DNA of 52,498 nt from Clostridiaceae bacterium (GTDB lineage Bacteria > Bacillota > Clostridia > Oscillospirales > Acutalibacteraceae): contig JAEDHT010000012.1 in NCBI GenBank assembly GCA_016296885.1, forward strand, positions 1-52,498, given 5' to 3'. The translations under genes were made by a program, and so were the position numbers. This document shows, piece after piece, positions 8,305-16,685 of the stretch (the stretch's first letter is position 1; every line of letters starts with the position of its first letter). Below the pieces are notes generated by a model. The model was given only the letters and a program-made list of their open reading frames with translations. It made no database searches and was not told the origin of the DNA.

Positions 8305-8970
8305 TTATAGTTTATTATTGACGTATTCTCTGATTTTTAACGAGATTTCATCTATAGAAAGGGCATTTGTGCCATCGTCACATTCTATAACCTGCCAGCC
8401 ATACTCTTTGGCTGCATAAAGTGCCGCAGGACGGCATGAATTAATATAGGAAAGGTTTTTCTCGTGAATATCTTTTTTGCTCTCATCACCATGATATCGA
8501 CTGCTGAGCAGTTTTTGCGACACCTCAGGCTTCATATCAAGATAGATAACCTCATAAGGCTTTGGTATACCGAGCTTTTCGTATTCAAAATCGAACAGCC
8601 AACCCAAAAAGCTATCCCAATCTTCCCTTGCGAGCTTAGACATTTGATGCACTGCGTTAGATGTGGTGTATCTGTCAAGCACAATTACCGTGCCTTCGTC
8701 GTAGTCTTTTTTCCAGTCTTTTATAAAGCTGGTATAACGATCTGCTGCATAGAATGTGCTAGCGGCGTAGCCGTTTATGTCTTCTGCGTTTTCGCTGATT
8801 TCTCCATTAAGATACATTTCCACCAGGGTGCAACCCTTGCTACCATAGTTTGGAAAAGAAATTTTCTTTGCTTTTATACCCTTCTCGTTGAGATAATCAC
8901 ACAAAATCTGACTTTGGGTGGCTTTGCCACTGCCATCAAGACCATCTATAACTATAAGTCTGCCACTCAT
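8305..8970 (-). CDS. tmk: Thymidylate kinase
   Basis: This 221-residue P-loop kinase phosphorylates dTMP to dTDP. The Walker A motif GLDGSGKATQ is at residues 9-18. The DRY motif appears in VLDRYTTSNAVHQ near residue 96, and the P-loop is the non-E. coli form. The sequence is somewhat divergent in the LID region, which carries the Arg of SSRYHGDESKKDIHE. It follows thyX by only 16 bases, so the dTMP-making and dTMP-phosphorylating steps are coupled in one operon. Confidence 0.93.
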   Translation of the reverse strand: MSGRLIVIDGLDGSGKATQSQILCDYLNEKGIKAKKISFPNYGSKGCTLVEMYLNGEISENAEDINGYAASTFYAADRYTSFIKDWKKDYDEGTVIVLDRYTTSNAVHQMSKLAREDWDSFLGWLFDFEYEKLGIPKPYEVIYLDMKPEVSQKLLSSRYHGDESKKDIHEKNLSYINSCRPAALYAAKEYGWQVIECDDGTNALSIDEISLKIREYVNNKL

Positions 8971-8986
8971 GCTATCTCACTCATCC

Positions 8987-9745
8987 TTATTTATACATTT
9001 CTCGCATCTGATTGATTTTGCCACAGCTCATCTTGCCCTCCGGACATTTTCCTCTCATACAGGATGGCCCGGCACTCTTAAACACCGATGGAGCCACCTC
9101 TTTGCAGAGCTTTAACATCTCATTGGCAACATCTCTTATCTCCCACTGCGCACGAGTGCAACAACGATGGGAGAAAAAGTTTAGTAGACTTCTTGCATTG
9201 AATGTGCATATTATTTTAGTGGTGCAAGCATTAGGCAATACAAATCGAGCATCCTCTATGGCAAGCTTTTCTGCCTTTTTTGAGGCTTCTTCGTGGCTCA
9301 TACCTGACGCTGTGAGCTCTTTTATATGCTGTTCCATAAGAATATCGGTGAGGCTGAGATAATGCTCTCTGTCCTCATCCATAGCTTTGAGGAACTCCGC
9401 TTTAGCTATAGGGTTTTTCTCTATTTCGGGAGGGCAAACATACTCAAAATCAAATTCTTTTACATAGCGCTGGCTTTGCACGCTGTAGCTTGCGATACGG
9501 TGACGTGTAATTTGTGCCAACAATGCACGAGATACGTTTTCTATTCCAAAAGTGAATGTAATATGCTCCAGCGGGCTTTCATGACCAAATGATGCCAGCA
9601 TCTCCACAAAAGATGCAGACTTCTCCTGATTAAGTCCACTTTTAAGCTCGTCTATGCTCGATGCACTGTAGCAAAGCTTAGCGGCGCTTGCGATAGCAAC
9701 CTCCGGTTCAGGCGTATGGCAGAGCAGGGTAACTTTTGCTTGCAT
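8987..9745 (-). CDS. thyX: Flavin-dependent thymidylate synthase
   Basis: This is a 252-residue ThyX that makes dTMP from dUMP using methylenetetrahydrofolate and FAD. The hallmark RHRxxSxxxxSxRY is present as RHRIASYSVQSQRY near residues 82-95. ESPLEHITFTF precedes it and the C-terminal LLNFFSHRCCTRAQWEIR contains the substrate-binding Arg residues. The Cys-rich tail (CMRGKCPEGKMSCGK) is a clostridial feature. It is the first gene of a six-gene minus operon and has a strong GGGGAGG ribosome site. No thyA is present in the window. Confidence 0.97.
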   Translation of the reverse strand: MQAKVTLLCHTPEPEVAIASAAKLCYSASSIDELKSGLNQEKSASFVEMLASFGHESPLEHITFTFGIENVSRALLAQITRHRIASYSVQSQRYVKEFDFEYVCPPEIEKNPIAKAEFLKAMDEDREHYLSLTDILMEQHIKELTASGMSHEEASKKAEKLAIEDARFVLPNACTTKIICTFNARSLLNFFSHRCCTRAQWEIRDVANEMLKLCKEVAPSVFKSAGPSCMRGKCPEGKMSCGKINQMREMYK

Positions 9746-9776
9746 ATTTTTACCTCCCCAATTTTATACATTTTAC

Positions 9777-9805
9777 ATTATACCATCACCTTTATCAAAT
9801 TACAA
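9777..9805 (-). promoter_or_regulatory. Promoter of the thyX-alaS operon
   Basis: On the minus strand TTGTAA (9805-9800) and a perfect TATAAT (9782-9777) are separated by 17 bases, about 30 bases upstream of the thyX start codon. Confidence 0.75.
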
Positions 9806-9879
9806 GTTTTACATTACTTTTATTTGACATTGTAAATCACATATTAATGTTTAAAATAATAAATAAAGGAAAAAATTAC

Positions 9880-9908
9880 TTTACAATACAATTATTAGAG
9901 GATATAAT
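9880..9908 (+). promoter_or_regulatory. Promoter of asnS
   Basis: TTTACA (9880-9885), a 17-base spacer and TATAAT (9903-9908) form a near-consensus promoter. The leader to the ATG is about 90 bases and contains a GCGCAA/TTGCGC hairpin just before the ribosome site. No T-box motif is visible. Confidence 0.8.
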
Positions 9909-10007
9909 ATATGTGTTGTTTTTTGCGATGTTTATCGCACATCTTTAATAAAAGAAAGGACCGGCGCAAATTGCACATCATAAGGCTTGCGCTGTAAAGG
10001 TGTCAGT

Positions 10008-11381
10008 ATGAAACATATTGATATTATTGATATTATGAGTAACGAAGAAATGCTTGAAAAAAGCGTGACTATCTGCGGATGGGTGCGTACTTCTCGTGAT
10101 TCTAAAAACATGGCATTTCTTGAGATAAACGATGGTACATCACTAAAACATATGCAAGTGGTTATCGATAAAGAAAAAATCAGCGAGGTTTCTGATTTTA
10201 TGCGCTTAGGCACAAGCCTCAAAATCACCGGTACTGTAGTAAAAGCCTTTAAGGGCGACAACGTGGAGATTAACGCAGAGGAGATAACTGTTCTTGGCGA
10301 GTGTCCTCTGGATTATCCACTTCAAAAAAAGCGTCACACATTGGAGTTTTTGCGCACTATGCCTCATCTTCGTGTGAGAACAAACACCTTTAACGCTGTT
10401 TTCAGAGTGAGAAGTGTGGTTTCTCAGGCCATACATGATTACTTCCAATCTCATCACTATGTGTATGTTCACACACCAATCATCACAGGCAGTGACTGCG
10501 AGGGTGCAGGCGAGATGTTCAAGGTAACCACTATTGGTTACTCTGATAAGTATAAAAACGAGCAGGAATATTATGAAGACGACTTCTTCGGCAAAAAGGC
10601 AGGGCTTTCTGTATCAGGTCAGCTAGAGGGAGAGGTTGCTGCAATGGCATTTGGTAAGATTTATACCTTCGGCCCAACCTTCCGTGCAGAAAACAGTAAC
10701 ACACCACGTCACGTGGCTGAGTTCTGGCATATTGAGCCTGAGGTTGCTTTTGCAGAATTGCCAGATATCATTGCCGTAGCTGAAGAAATGATAAAACATA
10801 TTATCAAAGAAGTTCTCACTAAATGTCCTGCTGAGATCGAATTCTTTGAAAAGCACTTTGAAAGCGGACTTATCGAAAAGCTCAACAATGTTATGAACAG
10901 CGACTTCGAGATTTTGGAATACACAAAGGCAATAGAAATCTTAAAGAATGCAGATGTTGACTTCGCATATCCTGTAGAGTGGGGCTGTGACCTGCAAACA
11001 GAGCATGAAAAATACATCACCGATCAGGTGTTCAAAAAGCCTGTGTTTGTTATCAATTATCCTAAGGAAATCAAGTCTTTCTATATGAAGCAGAATGATG
11101 ACGGCAAAACAGTTGCCGCTACCGACCTTCTAGTTCCTGGCGTAGGCGAAATCATCGGCTGTAGTGAAAGAGAAGCTAATCTCGACAAACTGCTGGATGC
11201 TATGCAGAAGCGTGGTATGTCTGTAGAGGATTACAACGATTATATCGATCTTCGTCGTTTTGGCTCTGTTCCACATAGTGGATTTGGCCTGGGACTTGAA
11301 AGAATGATTATGTATGTAACCGGTGTGAGCAACATCAGAGATGTGTTGCTTTATCCAAGAACAGTAGGCAACGTAAGATAA
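10008..11381 (+). CDS. asnS: Asparaginyl-tRNA synthetase
   Basis: This 457-residue class IIb synthetase charges tRNA-Asn. An N-terminal OB-fold anticodon-binding domain (about residues 15-110, opening VTICGWVRTSRDSKN) is followed by the catalytic domain. Class II motif 2 FRAENSNTPRHVAEFW is near residue 225 and motif 3 GFGLGLERMIMYVTG near residue 425. The Asn-type rather than Asp-type assignment rests on the FRAENSNTPRH motif and the absence of the bacterial AspRS insertion. The start is ATG 10008 behind AAAGGTG. A longer in-frame start at 9987 has no ribosome site. It is followed by a MITE-like repeat and then murI. Confidence 0.96.
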   Translation: MKHIDIIDIMSNEEMLEKSVTICGWVRTSRDSKNMAFLEINDGTSLKHMQVVIDKEKISEVSDFMRLGTSLKITGTVVKAFKGDNVEINAEEITVLGECPLDYPLQKKRHTLEFLRTMPHLRVRTNTFNAVFRVRSVVSQAIHDYFQSHHYVYVHTPIITGSDCEGAGEMFKVTTIGYSDKYKNEQEYYEDDFFGKKAGLSVSGQLEGEVAAMAFGKIYTFGPTFRAENSNTPRHVAEFWHIEPEVAFAELPDIIAVAEEMIKHIIKEVLTKCPAEIEFFEKHFESGLIEKLNNVMNSDFEILEYTKAIEILKNADVDFAYPVEWGCDLQTEHEKYITDQVFKKPVFVINYPKEIKSFYMKQNDDGKTVAATDLLVPGVGEIIGCSEREANLDKLLDAMQKRGMSVEDYNDYIDLRRFGSVPHSGFGLGLERMIMYVTGVSNIRDVLLYPRTVGNVR

Positions 11382-11405
11382 ATTTCATATATACAAAAAA
11401 AGGAT

Positions 11406-11627
11406 GGGGCTGTTGCAATAAAAGCAATTTGCACAATTTCGCCTCCCTCTGACGAGGGAGGTGGCAAAACGAAGTTTTGACGGAGGGAGAGAAAAGGTAA
11501 AAATTCTGCAAAAAGCAGTTTTTTCTCTCCCTCAGTCTCGTTTCACTCGACAGCTCCCTCGTCAGAGGGAGCCAATTTTGATAACAATCTTGTTTTTTGT
11601 GCATATTAACCTTAATGCGACAGCTCC
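11406..11627 (+). mobile_element. MITE-like element, copy 1 (222 bp)
   Basis: The ends GGGGCTGTTGCA and TGCGACAGCTCC form imperfect terminal inverted repeats of about 30 bases. Nested inside are the inverted pairs CCTCCCTCTGACGAGGGAG / CTCCCTCGTCAGAGGGAG and GGAGGGAGAGAAAA / TTTTTTCTCTCCCTC. There is no coding capacity. The same element occurs at 13911, 31581, 37761 and 50920, always in this orientation. It fills the gap between asnS and murI. Confidence 0.8.
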
Positions 11628-11659
11628 TATTCAAATACACAGCAAAGGACAAATGCATT

Positions 11660-12493
11660 ATGAGGGATATGCCAATAGGTGTTTTTGATTCGGGGCTTGG
11701 AGGACTCACCTGCGTGAAAAAGCTTCGCAAAATTTTGCCTAATGAAAATATAATATATTTTGGAGATACCGGCAGAGTGCCTTACGGCAACCGAAGCAAC
11801 GAAACCATAAAAAAATACGCCTATCAGGATGCCTCATTTTTAAAATCAAAAAATGTGAAGGCAATCATTGCCGCCTGTGGCACTGTAAGTTCTGTGGCTA
11901 CAGAGCTTGAAAGTGATCTCGATGTATTTTACACCGGTGTGCTCAAACCAACCGCTACAAAAGCTGTGTCTTACACCAAAAACGGAAAAATTGCTGTTTT
12001 GGGTACATCTGCCACGATAAGAAGCGGCAGCTACGAGCGTGAAATAAAAACAATCAACCCTGATATAGAGGTTATCGTGCAGGATTGTCCACTGTTTGTG
12101 CCACTTGTAGAAAACGGCTTTACAAACAAGGACAATGAGATTACTAAACTCACTGTAGAGCATTATCTCAAAAACATAAAATCCCTCGGCGCAGATACTG
12201 TGATATTGGGATGCACACATTATCCCATAATCAAGGCTATAATAGGTGAATATTTGGGCATGAAGGTTAAGCTGATTGACTCCGGCTCTGCCACCGCCTA
12301 CCATTGTGCTGATTATCTACGAGAGCACGACCTGCTCAACTCATCAGGAGTACCGGGCAAAACCGAATACTATGTGAGCGATACAGAAGAAAGCTTCAGA
12401 AAGCTTGCAGGAATATTTCTCAAAGAGAAGCTTGGCGAAAACGTATTTCACATTGATATAAGCCAATTTAAGAAAAGTTTCAAACTAAACTAA
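11660..12493 (+). CDS. murI: Glutamate racemase
   Basis: This 277-residue racemase supplies D-glutamate for peptidoglycan. The opening PIGVFDSGLGGLTC and FGDTGRVPYGNRS are diagnostic. The two catalytic cysteines lie in AACGTVSS (near residue 72) and LGCTHYP (near residue 184). ATG 11660 is chosen because AAAGGAC lies ten bases upstream and the family start MxxPIGVFDSG follows. The upstream ORF extension falls inside the MITE. A strong terminator follows, so it is probably monocistronic or reads through from asnS. Position 73 of the usual A-C-N/T-T-A motif is Gly-Thr-Val here (ACGTVSS). Confidence 0.95.
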   Translation: MRDMPIGVFDSGLGGLTCVKKLRKILPNENIIYFGDTGRVPYGNRSNETIKKYAYQDASFLKSKNVKAIIAACGTVSSVATELESDLDVFYTGVLKPTATKAVSYTKNGKIAVLGTSATIRSGSYEREIKTINPDIEVIVQDCPLFVPLVENGFTNKDNEITKLTVEHYLKNIKSLGADTVILGCTHYPIIKAIIGEYLGMKVKLIDSGSATAYHCADYLREHDLLNSSGVPGKTEYYVSDTEESFRKLAGIFLKEKLGENVFHIDISQFKKSFKLN

Positions 12494-12504
12494 ACATAAA
12501 AAGA

Positions 12505-12545
12505 ACCATAAGCCTATCTGTTTCGATAGACTTATGGTCTTTTTT
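12505..12545 (+). terminator. Intrinsic terminator of murI
   Basis: ACCATAAGCCTATC (12505-12518) pairs with GATAGACTTATGGT (12524-12537) with one mismatch. A CTTTTTTC run follows. Confidence 0.9.
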
Positions 12546-12602
12546 CTCAGGCCGTTTCTTTACAGCGTATTATATCTATGTAACAAAAATCAAACTACCG
12601 TA

Positions 12603-12914
12603 TTAACTCTCAATTCTGTATGAAAAAGGTTTTATATCATTATAAATCATTCCATATTTTTTTCGCTCTTCACTTTTTCTGTTTAAAATAACATATATAT
12701 CATCCATGTATGTTACTAACTCTTTAGGCATTGTGTTTACGTCCGATAGTACAACTTCGTCAGCATTACACTCACTCCACAACAAATCCCAGAATGCATC
12801 TAAATTCGCCCCATACCATTTAGGGAAATCAAATGCCACTCTGATTCGTTCATGCAATTCTCTTAAATATTTGCAATCTGTCAAATCTAATATAATTACT
12901 TTCTTTTCTTCCAT
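12603..12914 (-). CDS. Barstar-family immunity protein, copy 1
   Basis: This 103-residue barstar-fold protein would bind and block a barnase-type ribonuclease. The diagnostic block FPKWYGANLDAFWDLL covers the barnase-binding helix. By alignment to barstar, the residues matching Asp35, Trp38 and Asp39, the main contacts with the barnase active site, are all retained. The ribosome site ATAGGAG is seven bases from the ATG. It is the downstream member of a tandem pair whose RBS regions are nearly identical, which points to a recent duplication. The cognate toxin fragment is encoded immediately upstream on the same strand. Confidence 0.9.
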   Translation of the reverse strand: MEEKKVIILDLTDCKYLRELHERIRVAFDFPKWYGANLDAFWDLLWSECNADEVVLSDVNTMPKELVTYMDDIYVILNRKSEERKKYGMIYNDIKPFSYRIES

Positions 12915-12952
12915 AGCAATCTCCTATATTATGCAAAAATCAAATTATGGGT

Positions 12953-13264
12953 TTAGCTCTCGATTCTATAAGAAAATATTTTTATATCATTATAAAGCGA
13001 GTGATCCTCTTTCGTTTGTTTCACTTTTTTATCCAAAATTCTGTGGATTTGAGAGAGTATTTTTTCAAATTCTTTTGGCAAAGTTTTTTCTCCAATAATT
13101 ATTAATTCTTCAGCATCACATTCGGTCCACAACAGGTCATCAAATGCACTTATATTAGCTCCATACCACTCAGGAAAATCAAATGCCACTCTGATTCTCT
13201 CGTGAAGCTCTCCTAGATATTTGCAACCTGTTAAATCCAATGTAATTATTTTCTTTTCTTCCAT
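12953..13264 (-). CDS. Barstar-family immunity protein, copy 2 (diverged interface)
   Basis: This 103-residue paralogue of the neighbouring barstar has an almost identical N-terminus (MEEKKIITLDLTGCKYLGEL). In the binding helix the sequence is FPEWYGANISAFDDLL, so the positions equivalent to barstar Asp35 and Trp38 are Ser and Asp, while Asp39 is kept. The protein is intact and has its own good ribosome site ATAGGAG. It directly follows the barnase reading frame by nine bases. It may neutralise a different barnase variant, or it may be losing function. Confidence 0.88.
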   Translation of the reverse strand: MEEKKIITLDLTGCKYLGELHERIRVAFDFPEWYGANISAFDDLLWTECDAEELIIIGEKTLPKEFEKILSQIHRILDKKVKQTKEDHSLYNDIKIFSYRIES

Positions 13265-13273
13265 AGCAGGCTC

Positions 13274-13884
13274 CTATATAATCTCATAAAATGTTTCATA
13301 ATGGTCGTATGTAACAAAAATCAATCCGTCATTGGACCACAAAATTCTGTGCTTGTTTCTTCTTCCTTCATAATAATTTATATCTGCTTCATACCATATT
13401 CTGCCGGGTGCATCAGGCAAGTGTTTATTAGAATTATAATAAACGGATTCACCTATCATTTTTCCAAATAAATACCTCACCGGTGATTTTCCATCTCGCC
13501 AACCAGCAAGATATGCTCATCTTTAGTAATATAATATTCCGGCAATTCACCAAAATATTTAAGCCAATAATCGGCACCGTATTTCTCGTCTTTGGTGGCA
13601 TTACCTGCTTCAATTAAACTCATTGGTATAATAACACACCTGCAATTATAATGCAACGGCGGTTCAGGATTAACTATTTCGTCATTTTGATAAATCTGCC
13701 CATGCTTTGATAGACACTCAACACAAGTCTTTAAATCAAGTGTTGTTCTCCAATTTTTATAATTTATACTTTGTGTAGTAATTGGTTCAAACGTATCAAG
13801 CAGACCCTTTTCAACACATATCGGTTCATCATAATATACAATAGTCTTCCTGACAAAATATTTACCATCTCTAAATTCTGTCAT
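13274..13884 (-). pseudogene. Barnase toxin with phage minor-head C-terminal motif, split by a frameshift
   Basis: Two frames together encode one protein of about 200 residues. The first frame (13477-13884) starts at ATG 13884 behind ACGGAGG. It carries a phage minor-head/MuF-type cysteine motif, TCVECLSKHGQIY then PPLHYNCRC, and then the beginning of barnase, ADYWLKYFGELPEYYITK, which aligns with barnase ADYLQTYHKLPDNYITK including Lys27. The second frame (13274-13480, GTG start) continues AGWRDGKS...GKMIGE...LPDAPGRIWYEADINY to the C-terminal DHYETF. It keeps the equivalents of Glu73, Arg83, Arg87 and His102. Restoring one base in GATGAGCATATC rejoins the frames as DE-A-YLAGW. The lesion lies inside the ribonuclease domain, so the toxin should be inactive unless the base is a sequencing error. 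Barstar genes follow and a MITE lies 27 bases upstream. Confidence 0.85.
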
Positions 13885-13910
13885 AAAATCCTCCGTAAAA
13901 TTAAAGATGA

Positions 13911-14020
13911 AGGCTGTCGCACTAAAGGCAATTTGCACAATTTGCGCCTCCCTCTGATGAGGGAGCCAATTTTGATAACAACCTCGTTTATTTGTTCATA
14001 TTAACCTTACTGCGACAGCT
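13911..14020 (+). mobile_element. MITE-like element, copy 2 (110-bp internal deletion form)
   Basis: Both ends are present (AGGCTGTCGCACTAAAGG and TTACTGCGACAGCT), but the central inverted-repeat arm is missing. CCTCCCTCTGATGAGGGAG passes straight into CCAATTTTGATAACAA. It sits between the phage fibre gene and the barnase remnant. Confidence 0.75.
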
Positions 14021-14027
14021 CATTATT

Positions 14028-15092
14028 TTATAATGCTGTAACCTCTGCCACTATACGCATACCATTATTTCTAAGATAAATCTCATATATCTTGTCTGCC
14101 TGCGGATCAAAAATTCCGTTAACAATGTCATCTCCATGCCAAAGCAAATAGCTGTTCACGCCCACACTGCATGCTCTTGACGCCCTGAAGCTGACTCTTG
14201 CTTCACTGCCACAGTCAAATTCACGGTCATTTATATTTAAGCCAACATAAGACACCGTATCTTTTAGCATAATAGTAATCACATCACCAACTTGTGCAGT
14301 GCCACTAAAGGATACACCGCAGTCATTAAGGTTCTGTGGATCGCCATACAATAACCAGCTATCGCCATTATATGTAAACGCATATTCCTTTACCACTCCG
14401 TAGTTTTCATTAAAATGTAGATAAAACTTGTCTGTTTCTACAAATACAATACCCAGATTTTCTCCCACTGTAGCAGTCGCCTCTGCATTATAGGGCTTCA
14501 CCACAAAGTTGTGATTTGGTTTAATAACAATAGTTGGTGAACTTCCTATTACAACCTCATACTGCGCCTTAGCACTGTGTGATAAATAATAATCAAGCAT
14601 ACCAATATCCACATAGTCCATATCATTTTCCAACTCACTCATATGGGTTGGTATCTTGACATCGAACAAATCATTTGCATTTTCTTTAAGATCGGATATA
14701 ACATCCTCCAGACGCTTAATTCTTTCTAAAGAGTCAGGCGTGTTCATCTGCTCATTGAACTTATATGAAAAACAGCTCGGCACTGTAGGCACAACACACT
14801 CCTTAGAATAAAAGCTTTTATAAAGCTCGCCCTCTATTCTTTCTCCACAAACACCAACAACAAACTTTTCTTCCTTTAGCACCTGTGTCGGAATATAACA
14901 TTCGTTGTTTTCCAGTTCTACGCGATATGCTCTATCTTCTGTTTTAAACACAGCCGATTTTGAGCAAGCATCATCCCATATAGAGCCTTCAAAAACAAAG
15001 CGTGCTTTTATGTAGTTTGTGCTATCATCCACAAGCTCCGGCATTTCACAGCATATAATCTCCAGGTCATAAACCTCAAAATCTATAATCAT
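14028..15092 (-). CDS. Putative tail fibre / baseplate-distal protein (354 aa)
   Basis: This 354-residue protein is encoded at the 3' end of the phage block, directly after the tail-I-like gene, which is the usual place for a fibre or receptor-binding protein. The N-terminal about 120 residues look like a beta-rich attachment domain. A short predicted coiled coil lies around residues 120-140 (DSLERIKRLEDVISDLKENA), and the C-terminal half is beta-rich with aromatic residues. There is no signal peptide. The ribosome site AAAGGAG is strong. Function is assigned by position only. I do not recognise a specific family. Confidence 0.6.
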   Translation of the reverse strand: MIIDFEVYDLEIICCEMPELVDDSTNYIKARFVFEGSIWDDACSKSAVFKTEDRAYRVELENNECYIPTQVLKEEKFVVGVCGERIEGELYKSFYSKECVVPTVPSCFSYKFNEQMNTPDSLERIKRLEDVISDLKENANDLFDVKIPTHMSELENDMDYVDIGMLDYYLSHSAKAQYEVVIGSSPTIVIKPNHNFVVKPYNAEATATVGENLGIVFVETDKFYLHFNENYGVVKEYAFTYNGDSWLLYGDPQNLNDCGVSFSGTAQVGDVITIMLKDTVSYVGLNINDREFDCGSEARVSFRASRACSVGVNSYLLWHGDDIVNGIFDPQADKIYEIYLRNNGMRIVAEVTAL

Positions 15093-15113
15093 ATTATCTC
15101 TCCTTTGCTATCA

Positions 15114-15599
15114 TCATCCATAAACAAAGCTAATATCGTATCCCACAGGAAAAAGTCCTAATATCTGTTTTTCAATAATCATGCTTTCCTCCGGCGTGTG
15201 ATAGTCATAAATATTTATTTCCATTTTGAAATCAACAAGATTATCCTTATAAACATATGCAGAGCATCCCAATTTTCGAAAAATTTCCGATAAATTTGAT
15301 CTATTAATACATTTGCATTTAAGAGTTAATCTGTCTTTTAATAGTTGACGTCTTTGCTCAGTAGTCAAAGTCGGCCTCACACCACCCACTATCTGTTCAC
15401 GCTTGATGATTCCGTCATACTCCGCTGTATCTATAAAAAGCTCTCTGTACAAATCACTAAGAAAGCCTCTGAGCAAGCCTGTTTCATATGAGCAGGCATA
15501 AATCTCAGCATATAGCTTAGTATTTTCGGATATAGTTGTCATTTCTGCACTTCTGAGTGCATTAATCATTCTTTCTCCATAACTATTCAAATCAATCAC
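15114..15599 (-). CDS. Putative phage tail protein, gpI / YmfQ (DUF2313)-like
   Basis: This 161-residue protein lies directly after baseplate J, where P2-like phages and PBSX encode gpI/YmfQ-type baseplate proteins. It has an alpha-helical N-terminus (SYGERMINALRSAEMTTISEN) and a C-terminal beta segment with FPVGYDISFVYG. The likely start is GTG 15599, six bases before the baseplate J stop. The ribosome site AAGGAA is close to it, so a downstream TTG is also possible. The assignment rests mainly on context, supported by length and by the conserved-looking R-R-xLLKDRL segment typical of linker-rich baseplate proteins. Confidence 0.6.
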   Translation of the reverse strand: MIDLNSYGERMINALRSAEMTTISENTKLYAEIYACSYETGLLRGFLSDLYRELFIDTAEYDGIIKREQIVGGVRPTLTTEQRRQLLKDRLTLKCKCINRSNLSEIFRKLGCSAYVYKDNLVDFKMEINIYDYHTPEESMIIEKQILGLFPVGYDISFVYG

Positions 15600-15605
15600 A
15601 CTTCC

Positions 15606-16685
15606 TTAACGCAAGATTCTACTCACACTAATATCGCCCGGAGTGATAAGCTGATTATAAGCTATAGTTGGAAATTCAGTGCCGTTTTTCACTTCTATTT
15701 TATCAAGGCCTTCGATACCGCAAAGTGCATTTTTTACTAAATCAACTGTAATTTTTTCGCCAACACTTCTAGTAGATAAATAGTTATGCAATACAAGCTC
15801 GCATTCGTCCTGAACTCGATTAAAATCATAACCAATGGCGACACTGATTTCTATGCTGATATCCACAGGTTCCGACACAGCAGCTAACGCCATGATGTCT
15901 ATACCCACCTGACCAAGCTCGTTGAGAACTTCTTGTGCTTGTGCCACTGTCTCCGAAGATACAACAGTTCCGTTACCTCCCAAAAACGCACTTACAACAC
16001 TTTTGTGATCTTCATTAAGCAAAAAATTAACAGAGCGAACACCACTAACATTTGAAAGGAGATCTCTGTAGTATCCTATATTTGCGCCGGTAGAAGGATA
16101 TCTTATTTTATTTAATAATCTCTCTCTCAAAAATTCATCCTGCTCAGTATCTGTGCCACCGCCTACTTCTATGCTTTTTACTGTTATAATATTTTTCATG
16201 GAAATACCGACAACCTGTATTTCATTTTTTCCTATCTGCTCTATATCATCTTTGCCACAGTTATATCCAGCTCCACATTCCTCTGCGGTCACATCAGCGC
16301 CTACTTCTCCTTCACCTGACACTATCTTCACTGTGACATCAGTATAGTAGTTTAGTCCATCTTTGCTTATCACTTGTGTACCGGCCGGTATAATAACATC
16401 TGTTTCCAAAGTCTCCGTAAGCGAAAACACCACTCTTCCTGTGGCCTTTGTGCCTTCCAAGCGTGTAAGTCCATATGCACTGGCGTGCTTATCCAGTGAT
16501 TCACCGTCTGCCGATTGTATGAACATCTGTTTTTTTAGCCACTCTGCATACAAATATGCCTCAAAAATCTCGCTTGCATATGTCTGTAGTCTTAAACCAC
16601 AATCAGATGCATCAGATGGCACATAGCCTGCTTTCAGGGCAAAATTTTCTTTCATTCTGCTCAAAATTTCCGAATAACTATCCAT
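15606..16685 (-). CDS. Baseplate J family protein
   Basis: This 359-residue protein matches the gpJ/gp6 baseplate wedge family of contractile-tail phages and PBSX-like elements. Supporting segments are the opening YSEILSRMKENF, the beta region with the repeated GTQVISKDG and GEVGADVTAEECGAGYNCG pattern, and GGGTDTEQDEFLRERLLNKI, which is the family hallmark. In contractile systems it links baseplate wedges around the hub. The start at 16685 overlaps the stop of the gp25-like gene, indicating translational coupling. Confidence 0.88.
   Translation of the reverse strand: MDSYSEILSRMKENFALKAGYVPSDASDCGLRLQTYASEIFEAYLYAEWLKKQMFIQSADGESLDKHASAYGLTRLEGTKATGRVVFSLTETLETDVIIPAGTQVISKDGLNYYTDVTVKIVSGEGEVGADVTAEECGAGYNCGKDDIEQIGKNEIQVVGISMKNIITVKSIEVGGGTDTEQDEFLRERLLNKIRYPSTGANIGYYRDLLSNVSGVRSVNFLLNEDHKSVVSAFLGGNGTVVSSETVAQAQEVLNELGQVGIDIMALAAVSEPVDISIEISVAIGYDFNRVQDECELVLHNYLSTRSVGEKITVDLVKNALCGIEGLDKIEVKNGTEFPTIAYNQLITPGDISVSRILR

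Noticed and set aside
9909..10007. A T-box leader before asnS
   Set aside because: The leader is about 90 bases and shows no specifier loop or conserved T-box sequence (TGGNACCGCG-like).
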